DNA from: Nemania diffusa
Lineage: Eukaryota > Ascomycota > Sordariomycetes > Xylariales > Xylariaceae
Assembly: GCA_038501195.1 (NCBI GenBank)
Contig: JBBPUQ010000001.1
Coordinates: forward strand, 5,208,001 to 5,272,000
Length of the DNA stretch: 64,000 nt
Direction: 5' to 3'
Positions within the stretch are counted from its first letter, which is position 1. Each line of letters starts with the position of its first letter. The position numbers and the translations under genes were made by a program. The notes beneath the pieces are model-generated. The model ran no database searches. It saw nothing but the letters and a program-made list of their open reading frames with translations, and was not told the DNA's origin. This document shows positions 56,513 through 64,000 of this stretch, one piece after another.

Positions 56513-57223
56513 GTTATCAGTTTTGGAGGAAGTGTATCAGGGGAGGTTAACCAATGATGTGGCAAAGACGTAGTTCTAGGGAGCCTTAGAATTGTGATAT
56601 GAATTGATACAAGAAGAAGTAGTTAGAATTCATGAACATCAAGCCACACTTATATACACCTAAAAATAGCTTGATACAGTTAGGGGAAGGTCCTTGTCCG
56701 GTGTCCGTTCGGGCGGGGTTTTCCTAGCCCCCAACATTTGCGTACGTCTGCTACCTTGCCCATTCCAAAGCTGTGATAACCTTAGCCTACAGAGATCAGT
56801 CGGACTAAATTATAGTCTTAATCGATAATTATTTGAAGGATCGAGCATCTAATTGTGTGTTGAACGTGAAGTATGCCCACATTTGTAAGCCGGCAATGAA
56901 ACCCCACCTTTCGGACCCGGTGCCCTCGCAACACGGAACAATCACAAGAGCGAGGGCTTAATGCTTATGAATGAAAATGCCCCAAACAAACACGCGAATT
57001 AGAGCCGCGGTATGATATTAGAGCCTAGTATAATGGTCTAGGTCTCGCCTTCAATGTCATTTTCACCACCAGTTTTCTTATTTGAAAATACCTCTTTGCA
57101 TAGACAAATACCAGTGTTTGATATAGATTTCACTTAAACATTTTCATTATATACTTCAGTTTTAAATAAGGAAGAAACAGATCGCTTGTTTTTTGTTACT
57201 TACCTATCTTTTCTGCCCGGGCT
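56513..57223. other. Intergenic region
   Basis: Promoter of the NmrA-like gene (-) and 3' flank of the Skp1-like gene (-). AT-rich from about 57060 to 57190. No further feature is seen. Confidence 0.45.
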
Positions 57224-57721
57224 CTAATCCCTCTGTGCCCAAGCATTATCAGCTCGCAATTTCTGCTCCTGCTCAGGAGTGAGGTCATTCTGGATATTAA
57301 GAAACTGACGCATTTGTTCAGTGGTCAGTTCTGCCAAGTTGGAAGCAACTGTGCAGATGCCGTATTTAAGCAGAAGAGGGATATCAAGATAATTCGCAGC
57401 ATTAATAACCTCAATGAGCTGGTTACGATCCATGCTTAAAAATCTCTGATCCCACTCGCTGTATTGTGCGCCGTCTAGGCCGGGCGCCTCCTCTACGGAT
57501 GCCATGCGGCCATCTCCGCGGTGATATTCACACCATTCCATGACTTTCTTCAGAATTTCGCCATCAATTTCTGGGACAGGAATGGGCATACCGATAGTTT
57601 GCTCATCGTCGAGAAGCTCCAGCATCGTTTCAAATACGATAGATTGGATTACAGCGTTCCTAGTCGCCTGGATGGCAATGCCATCCCTGCTAATGAGAGT
57701 AATCAGGGGCCCAAAAGACAT
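57224..57721 (-). CDS. Divergent Skp1-like protein (SCF adaptor paralogue)
   Basis: A single exon of 165 aa, the usual Skp1 length. The N-terminal BTB/POZ-fold part starts LITLISRDGIAIQATRNAVIQS and includes PIPVPEIDGEILKKVMEWCEYH, aligning with the Skp1 pattern IPLPNV...L.KVIEWC.HH. The second half has WDQRFLSMDRNQLIEVINAANYLDIPLLL (Skp1: W D..F...D...L.E.I.AANYLDIK.LL) and ends with LTTEQMRQFLNIQNDLTPEQE, the F-box-binding C-terminal helices. Differences from canonical Skp1 (for example NLAELTTEQMRQFLNI versus the conserved IKGKTPEEIRKTFNI) suggest a paralogue with altered F-box partners. SCF complexes ubiquitinate targets. A housekeeping role is less likely than a specialised one. Confidence 0.88.
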   Translation of the reverse strand: MSFGPLITLISRDGIAIQATRNAVIQSIVFETMLELLDDEQTIGMPIPVPEIDGEILKKVMEWCEYHRGDGRMASVEEAPGLDGAQYSEWDQRFLSMDRNQLIEVINAANYLDIPLLLKYGICTVASNLAELTTEQMRQFLNIQNDLTPEQEQKLRADNAWAQRD

Positions 57722-58535
57722 ACTGTAGGTTGTGGAGGGAATAGCTGAATAGTGGACTGTTGCGGCTGTTGATAGCGATTCTGAATACTATTGTGGTAGT
57801 GGTTTGTTATCATGGGAAATGAAACTTGGGGGCTAGAATCCTGGTAATATTTATACTATATTATTTTTTAAAAACAGACAGTATAATGCTAAACGTTCTC
57901 CTTGATTCAATAATCACGTTGATTGTAATCCCTTGAGAATCAATGGCATTGTTGTGTTTTTTGAGAAAGTTCAAGTGAGAAAGAAAACAATAACTATGCT
58001 GTGGACATTAGACAAGCTGCATTGAACCTCTACACAAAGAGTAGAAATTTTCAGGCTTTATGTTCCCAAACTATGCATCGTGCACTACTTAGAAAGCAAG
58101 ATGAGAGCCATCTCATCCATATAGCGGTATCAACCGGTAGCAATTAAGTACGTATCAGTTCGCGAGGGGTCAGGCTTGAGTTACCTAAAAGGTTGATTAG
58201 TAGTCACCTAAGTGCGCTCAGGTAAAAGAAAGATGTATTAGTGTTAATTTAATAAGGCTGAATCATACAAAACATAGTAAAAATATTATAGGCTGGGTAA
58301 ACCATCTACACACGATGGTTGCTATAATTACATTCTAATCATAATCTAAAGGAGGAAATACCACGAGGCATCACATCTCCCCACCTTGTCCGTCTCTATC
58401 CATCCTAACACCATTATATGCAAAGTCCCCAGAGCTTGATTGGGGACTAAAATTAATCCTTACATGACATTACCAGTCTCTTCCCCCCCTCCTTTTTCCC
58501 CATCCGTGCTCCTCTTTCTCATCTTTCGTTGGTAC
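57722..58535. other. Intergenic region
   Basis: Promoter of the Skp1-like gene and 3' flank of the next minus-strand gene. AT-rich; no coding signal is seen. Confidence 0.45.
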
Positions 58536-60110
58536 TCATCTTTGAGAAGCTGCCGTATCTTCTAACACAAAATTGTCGCCATCCCCAGTAGGCTTGTAGA
58601 CCACCTGGGGAACGATCCAGTCCGCAAACTCTCTCCTCTCTTTCTTCCAGGAAATGCAGAACGCCGCCCGACTATGGCACGTAGAAATCGCAGTCATCTG
58701 ACTCCTAATGCTTTGGACACACTCCTTGAGCCCTTTGACATTCTCTTCATCCTTAGCAAACTTCGTTCGCTCCACCGGCAAAACCACACGTACAGTCGGA
58801 GCGATCTCGCGCGGCTCCTTATCCTTGGAGGCGCGGCCTGATTTTGAGCCTCTTCTCGCACTTCTCTTAGCATCCTCGTGGTCGTATTGGACAACCTCTT
58901 GAGATGCAATCGTCAAGCCGTATGTGTTGTCCAGGCTTCCCCAAGGATACCACTTGCCATCGTGGATCTGGACCTCCTTGACCCAAAACCACACCGTTAT
59001 TCGTCGAGGATCGAGCAGAAACTCGTTGGCGAGTAGTGTCTTGACAGTTTCCCTGCATTGGTCCTTATTTGGGCCAAATCGCAATTCGTCCTTGATATCG
59101 TCAAGTTTTCTGAGCCTATTTCTAGTGTTTGTCTCAAAACCTCCTTTCTTCGGCTGGTCGGGATAGGTAATCGCTTTTCTCTGCGGCTGTTCGCCTTGTT
59201 GATGTTCCTCCTCCTGGCTAATGTCGTCGTCGTCGTCGTTGTCATCTGGCCCATGCGTGACAGGATTTGCAATGAAATGTTCCGCGTCGACTGATTCATA
59301 GACCGTGCCAGGCTCGAATTTCCATGAATAGGTCCGGGTCTTAAACTTGAATGCAGGCTGCATATGTTTTCCAAGTGTGCCATAACTATCCATAATGGCC
59401 GCAATGACTTCCTTTGTTGCCGCGCGAGTTGGAAAATATGGTAAAGTGACCTCGATATGAGGCGCACAGAAGAAGTGGTCTTGGACCCCTGGCCGCGACT
59501 TGTACACTCTCCAAGTGTCCCTCTTGTCGAACCGGCAAATTGTTGCCCTACACGAAACTGCATCGAGATCTTCAATTCGAAGGAGATCTTTAGTCAAAAG
59601 CTGGACAGTATCTAGCATGCTCCCATAGAGTTGCTGAAACATGTGAAGCAGCTGATTGTATGGAATGGGGTCCAAATGGTCAGGGAACCGGCTCATTTTC
59701 ACTAACAGCGCAGCAGCTACTGATGACTTCTTCTTGGGCTTCTCCAATTCAACATTTAGGATCCTAGCACATCGGTATCCGTCGGGCATCATTCCTGTGC
59801 TGTTACGCCTCTGTTCTCGATATTGAAACCTCTGGGTACTGTTGCCAGTGTAGCTGCCGTGCGCGAATTCATACGGAGGTGAGCTTGATTGCGGGTATTC
59901 TAGGACTGGAGAAGTACACGGTGGAGGAGAACAACAGCGCCGGGGTCCAGAAAGTAATTGAGGGCATAGTGTAGGGTAGCTCAAGGGTACGTGACCATGC
60001 GGTGGGGGAGAACGTGAACATCGTTGACGGTCTGGAAGCTGAGAAGGGTATCGTGATAATTGGGGCGTCGAGGGGCGCGATGGCACGGAACTCGGCAGAT
60101 GGTACGACAT
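58536..60110 (-). CDS. Hypothetical protein, 524 aa, Pro/Ser-rich N-terminus and conserved-looking core
   Basis: A single exon. The first ~110 residues are low-complexity (Pro, Ser, Tyr, Arg, Cys). From about residue 130 composition becomes globular: SRFPDHLDPIPYNQLLHMFQ, CRATICRFDKRDTWRVYKS, a segment HFFCAPHIEVTLPYFPTRAA, then an Asp-rich run (DDNDDDDD, ~300). Late segments include DPRRITVWFWVKEVQIHDGKWYPWGSLDNTYG and a C-terminal WKKERREFADWIVPQ. No TM, signal peptide or catalytic motif is apparent, and I do not recognise the family. Codon pattern and length support a real gene. The ATG at 60110 is preferred; the N-terminus is otherwise unconfirmed. Confidence 0.65.
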   Translation of the reverse strand: MSYHLPSSVPSRPSTPQLSRYPSQLPDRQRCSRSPPPHGHVPLSYPTLCPQLLSGPRRCCSPPPCTSPVLEYPQSSSPPYEFAHGSYTGNSTQRFQYREQRRNSTGMMPDGYRCARILNVELEKPKKKSSVAAALLVKMSRFPDHLDPIPYNQLLHMFQQLYGSMLDTVQLLTKDLLRIEDLDAVSCRATICRFDKRDTWRVYKSRPGVQDHFFCAPHIEVTLPYFPTRAATKEVIAAIMDSYGTLGKHMQPAFKFKTRTYSWKFEPGTVYESVDAEHFIANPVTHGPDDNDDDDDISQEEEHQQGEQPQRKAITYPDQPKKGGFETNTRNRLRKLDDIKDELRFGPNKDQCRETVKTLLANEFLLDPRRITVWFWVKEVQIHDGKWYPWGSLDNTYGLTIASQEVVQYDHEDAKRSARRGSKSGRASKDKEPREIAPTVRVVLPVERTKFAKDEENVKGLKECVQSIRSQMTAISTCHSRAAFCISWKKERREFADWIVPQVVYKPTGDGDNFVLEDTAASQR

Positions 60111-61283
60111 GGCAGGCCGCTCCAGTAAAAATCAAGTAAGCTGTGGATTATGGAGAACTTGTCGGTATTATAGTGGTGTCTATAATATAGTAATAATAAT
60201 GATGATGTATAGGGGGTTAAGGGGTTAAGGGTGCCAAATGCTTGACTAACATAAACAAGCCGCAAAATGATTTCAATACGAAGAAAAGGGGAAGAAAACT
60301 ATGTTGCTCTACTTACCGGTCTCTTAATACCTACTTTATGTTTATTTTTCTTTTCTTTTTTTTAATTCTCTGTAGGGCCGCAAAGTCGCGGCGAAGTGTG
60401 TAGATCTTGTGGTTGCAACGAGCCCAAAGACGTGGAATGGCCCGCACCATTCCTTTCTTTCTCGAGCCCAAGGCCAAGTCGTGACCAACACCTCACCAAC
60501 TCAACATGCCAACGATACTGTTTCGTGTCGGCGACACACTAAAAAGCTTATTTTGCTGTTGTTAAAGAACCACGTGTGACGCTTTCGAGCACATCGCCCC
60601 GTGCCATACCATTCAATGCGCACTGCGTATGAAAGAGCAGCGATAAGGTCGCATCTGATGAATTGGAGGAGCACGTGTCTAGTAACCCAGAAAACTAAAA
60701 TCAGGACACTTATAATAACAATATAGCATAGCAAGGAAAGTCTCCAGGCAGCTACCTTTGATTCGTCTCCCTTCAGTCATGGTGCTCTCTTTCGCTCGCT
60801 GTTATAGCACCTATAGGCTCTACCTATGCAGTATGCTTAGTTGACAGTTGACGAACCCACTCCCCCCTGATCAAACCCCCCAGCCTAGGGATGTAACAGA
60901 CATGTGACGGATCATGTAAGCTGATGACGTCATTCAGATTCAGGTCGGATTGATCCCACCATCTTTTGGCCTTTCGCAACTTGCATATATTATTAGGATG
61001 AGAGTGCCAAAGGATCGTACAATCTGTGGTCCCACAAGTAGCCATCTCTAATTATAAATTGCGCTCTGATGGGTGCCTCATCTCTTACACGTACTTAAAC
61101 ATGGGCTGAAAACACCCCTTCCCCGCTGAGTTTCAGGAAGCCCCTTTAAGCAATGTATTTATTTAAACCCTTTTTAACGTATATATTAACTGTTTAAAAT
61201 AAATAATTATCTTTATAACACTTGATTCAACTTTTAATTATTCATATTTCTATTATACCTACCTACATGTAGGCATTCAATTA
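60111..61283. other. Intergenic region
   Basis: Promoter of the hypothetical gene (-) and 3' flank of the Zn2Cys6 gene (-). It includes a T-rich tract (60345-60365) and AT-rich DNA around 61150-61260. Short frames are not supported. Confidence 0.45.
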
Positions 61284-62648
61284 CTATCTACTCTTGTCCA
61301 CCCAGCACTGAATTTTATCCGTACCAACCACGAACGACCAGCACAATTTGACGAAATCATCAAATTCTTCGGCTGGGTATTGTGACATCATAGGTCCAGG
61401 TGCTAGAGATGGTGCCATTAACGGAGATTTGCGACCGTCACGACATAGATTGAACCACCTCATCGCAGAGTCGGCATCCCATAGACCACGACGCACGGTA
61501 CACATGAGATAGCCTCCACATTCGGCCCACCCTACTGTCATGATTCTGAAGGTGTTGAGGACGGTCTCTATGATGAGGTGAGTCCGCCGAACACTCTCGG
61601 TCAAGATCCAAAGCTGCCATATCTCCATTGCTATATCGTAGTCACTATGAAACTCGCTCGATGTGCCTAGAAGTGGACGTCGACCGTCCTTGACCGACGG
61701 ATAGTCGTCCCATTTGTGGCGTTGTACTGTTTCCCACATCTGCCCTATCCATAGCCGGAGTAGAGGCAGTTGGTGTTCGGCCGATGCGCGCATTCGCACC
61801 GAGCCGTCGAACGCACGTATGAATACGTAGACGAAAAGAGCGTGAACACGAGCAAGATGAGCCCATATTTCTTGCACACCATCAATGACGAGCTGCTCTG
61901 CTTGGATGGCGAGTGCAGATGCCCGGTCGTCGGCAATTTGCAGTATCGTCTCCTTGGTCGCTGGTGTTCGATTCGTATACGTTGCGAATGTTGTGAAGGC
62001 ATCCTGCACAAATGTAGGCATGCCTTTGTCATACAGGCGCCGATGTATGAAGCCATTAGAGCCAGTCGTGACCCACGATTTCAGCATTTTCTCAACTTCG
62101 CCAATGAAGGGCTCCATTTCAACCGTCGTCGCACAAGTTAAGTCTTGATGCTTGTGATATATAGCGAAAGTCTGATCTTGTAGAAAGAAAGGCGAACATG
62201 GCTTGCCATGGGGGTTGATATTATTATCAGGCCCAAGTTCCTGATCCGGGTAAGGACTAGGAGCGGAAATCGTTGGCACATGCGGAATTACAACATCATC
62301 TAGGAAAGGTATTTCGAGATTATTGGCAGTGGTCGGATCCCAGAATCCGAAGTCAAGGTCGCCTCCGCCTATGACATTGGAGCTAGTATTAGTAGTGAGG
62401 TTGGAATCATCCGGCAAACCCAGATGATCTGCTTGCTCTTGTCCATTGAGTGAAGTAATAACAGAGGTTTGGACGGCTTGGATTTCGCCCGCTGTCCTCA
62501 AGTCTCGGCGCCGTTTCCTAGGTTGCGGATAAACACAATCCAAGTCCTTTTCAAGACATCGGCGACACTCGGGGACCTCTTTATCACACCTCCGTTTGGA
62601 TTCTGCGCAGGGAATACAGGCTTTCTGACGCGGGGGAATTGCGGACAT
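61284..62648 (-). CDS. Zn2Cys6 (Gal4-type) fungal transcription factor
   Basis: A single exon of 454 aa. The N-terminal binuclear cluster has six cysteines at residues 11, 14, 21, 28, 31 and 38 (C-x2-C-x6-C-x6-C-x2-C-x6-C) in QKACIPCAESKRRC...CRRCLEKDLDC. It is followed by a basic stretch QPRKRRRDL and an acidic/Asn-rich linker. The C-terminal ~300 residues are helical (ILQIADDRASALAIQAEQLV, EIWAHLARVHALFVYVFIRA) and look like the small C-terminal domain of sterol-regulator/pathway-specific Zn2Cys6 proteins, not the long fungal-TF middle homology region. It is divergent from an aldo-keto reductase gene with 803 bp between the starts, so it may control that gene (inference). Its target is unknown. 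Confidence 0.92.
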   Translation of the reverse strand: MSAIPPRQKACIPCAESKRRCDKEVPECRRCLEKDLDCVYPQPRKRRRDLRTAGEIQAVQTSVITSLNGQEQADHLGLPDDSNLTTNTSSNVIGGGDLDFGFWDPTTANNLEIPFLDDVVIPHVPTISAPSPYPDQELGPDNNINPHGKPCSPFFLQDQTFAIYHKHQDLTCATTVEMEPFIGEVEKMLKSWVTTGSNGFIHRRLYDKGMPTFVQDAFTTFATYTNRTPATKETILQIADDRASALAIQAEQLVIDGVQEIWAHLARVHALFVYVFIRAFDGSVRMRASAEHQLPLLRLWIGQMWETVQRHKWDDYPSVKDGRRPLLGTSSEFHSDYDIAMEIWQLWILTESVRRTHLIIETVLNTFRIMTVGWAECGGYLMCTVRRGLWDADSAMRWFNLCRDGRKSPLMAPSLAPGPMMSQYPAEEFDDFVKLCWSFVVGTDKIQCWVDKSR

Positions 62649-63451
62649 TTCGCGACAGGGTTGGTAACACCCGCAGGTTTAAATTTGAAGGTGAGGACTT
62701 CGTTGAACTAGCGTGTAGTCAATTAGTTGCACGAAAGCGGCTTACAAATGGAGAGGCAATGAACCGCTTATAGTAATATTACCTTAATAGGAATAAAATA
62801 GCTGGGTAAAGACGGGGTGAGTAAGCCAATGCGAAATCTCATTTATATAACATAGGAGCAAAGTAGGTAGTTACATATATGTATTCTCATTACACGCCGG
62901 CTTGCTAAAATATTATAAGTATATTATTGTTTACATAACTAATACGATATTAGATTCACTTTACCGGTATAGTCAATGGGGGGAACCAAGCATTGATCCC
63001 TGTAGAATGTTAACTGAGAGAGTATCTGATGAGGTTTCTCGCGCTGAGCAAACTCAGACTCAATGGCAATAATACAATGTAGATACCGCGACTCCTTTGA
63101 TAAGCATGTGCTCAATCACTTTACTCTTGCAGAACATCTCAATCACTGTTCGCTGTGTAATCGCATAATTACTTAGACAGGATCTGATGGGGAGTCCTCA
63201 TAGCGGGCAATCTGCGGGGAGTTTGCGGGAAAAAGGTTCACTCATCAACACAACACGCTTTGACCGACTCTTAATCAGCGAACGTAACCATCAATTATCA
63301 GTCCACGTAGATCAAGCATGATTTCAAAGCAGTGGAATAAAAATTTTCTGCCTGCTTTTCTATGTCTATATAGATGGCAGGTAGCCGCCTCGAGGTTTTA
63401 CTCTCAATCACTTGGATGCTATCATTAACGTTTTATTAACGTAAAGACACC
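62649..63451. promoter_or_regulatory. Divergent promoter between Zn2Cys6 regulator and aldo-keto reductase
   Basis: An 803-bp region between the two start codons, AT-rich in the middle (62860-62960). A pair ACGTTTTATTAACG lies at 63428-63441, just upstream of the reductase ATG. No Gal4-type CGG triplet pair could be assigned with confidence. Confidence 0.4.
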
Positions 63452-64000
63452 ATGCCTCACAAAACACCGGTCAAGATTATTCTCGGCACGCACACGGTAA
63501 GATTGCTACTTAAAGTCATAAGCTACTTTAGACTGAAGAATATTAGGTCGGCGATAAAACTGTGACGCCCGGGCTCGCTCATTGGGATGAGCTGAAAGAT
63601 GTCCAAGCCCTTCTAGACACGTTTTACGGTCGCGGCCACAGACACATCGACACCGGCAGCAACTACCCTCACTCTGAGGAGCGCCTTGGTCAAGCTGGCG
63701 CTGCTTCCCGCTTCACCATTGTGACCAAAGTCCGCGATGGAATCCCCGGGTCTCATGAGCCTGCCAAGATAGAAGCGAGCATCAAGCAGTCACTCGATGA
63801 ACTGAAGACATCGACTGTAGACACTATGATGCTGCATGTTCCCGACCGAGAAACGCCCTTCCAAGACACAGCCAGAGCAATGAACGAAGCTTTTCTGAAA
63901 GGCCAGTTCAAGAAATTCGGGCTTTCGAACTATACCGCTGCCGAAGTACAGAAGTTCCTTGACATATGCGAGGAGAAGGGATATGTCAAGCCTAGCGTGT
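63452..64000 (+). CDS. Aldo-keto reductase, N-terminal part (3' truncated by window)
   Basis: Exon 1 is 63452-63496; intron 63497-63546 (GTAAGA...TTAG); exon 2 runs from 63547 off the window end. About 166 residues are visible. The active-site tetrad of the family is seen: D50 and Y55 in HIDTGSNYP, K76 in FTIVTKV, H112 in MMLHVPD. KFGLSNY follows, as in AKR7-type enzymes (aflatoxin-aldehyde reductase group). The protein should be a cytosolic NADPH-dependent carbonyl reductase. The first exon is short (MPHKTPVKIILGTHT), a usual N-terminal strand for these enzymes. It is adjacent to and divergent from a Zn2Cys6 regulator. Substrate is unknown; the C-terminus is not in the window. Confidence 0.9.

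Noticed and set aside
1..64000. CRISPR arrays, bacterial operons, rRNA genes, telomeric TTAGGG repeats
   Set aside because: None were seen; the sequence is eukaryotic and the only tandem array is the 8-bp repeat at 51779-51906.

Overview
The window comes from the nuclear genome of a filamentous ascomycete (Pezizomycotina, probably Sordariomycetes). The evidence is short spliceosomal introns of about 50-80 nt (GT...CTAAC...AG), a Zn2Cys6 regulator, a GH7 cellobiohydrolase, a fungal gasdermin-like gene, and large STAND/ankyrin and subtilisin (S8) genes. Intergenic DNA is gene-poor, AT-rich in places and full of TAGGTACCTA-type palindromes. Exon joins below were worked out by eye from splice motifs and reading frame. 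In every complete multi-exon model the exon lengths sum to a multiple of three.

Layout. 1-1089: 3' end of a coiled-coil gene. 1682-3369 (-): secreted GH7 cellobiohydrolase without a CBM. About 3.4-6.6 kb: AT-rich, with one decayed coding fragment. 6638-9214 (-): kinesin-6. 9.2-12.7 kb: long intergenic region with perfect palindromes. 12724-14512 (+): acidic nuclear protein, probably IFH1/CRF1-like. 16.5-17.7 kb (-): broken S8 subtilisin pseudogene. 17971-23653 (+): 1739-aa STAND-like protein (hydrolase-like domain, degenerate NTPase-like region, ankyrin repeats, ZZ finger). 24128-26800 (-) and 27980-30455 (+): divergent GH2 beta-galactosidase and GH31 alpha-xylosidase-like genes. 30882-32798 (-): Ish1/Msc1 repeat protein. 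35152-36432 (-): Golgi-type GNT1/GT8-like transferase. 38660-40846 (+): membrane-anchored A1 family pseudo-protease.

The most interesting part is 42.9-55 kb. It holds a C2H2 (AcuF-type) zinc-finger gene (-), a DUF7580-like plus S8 subtilisin gene (+), and a fungal gasdermin-like gene (-) convergent with the protease. A dynamin-like GTPase lies a few kb further on. Gasdermin next to subtilisin is the layout of the HET-Q1/HET-Q2-type regulated cell-death system, in which the protease cleaves the gasdermin to release its pore-forming part. With the STAND/ankyrin gene and the dead S8 copy at 16-24 kb, the window looks like an allorecognition/innate-immunity neighbourhood with birth and death of effectors.

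The right end holds an NmrA-like reductase (55439-56512, -), a divergent Skp1 paralogue (57224-57721, -), an unrecognised 524-aa protein (58536-60110, -), a Zn2Cys6 transcription factor (61284-62648, -) and, divergent from it, an aldo-keto reductase cut by the window edge (63452-64000, +).
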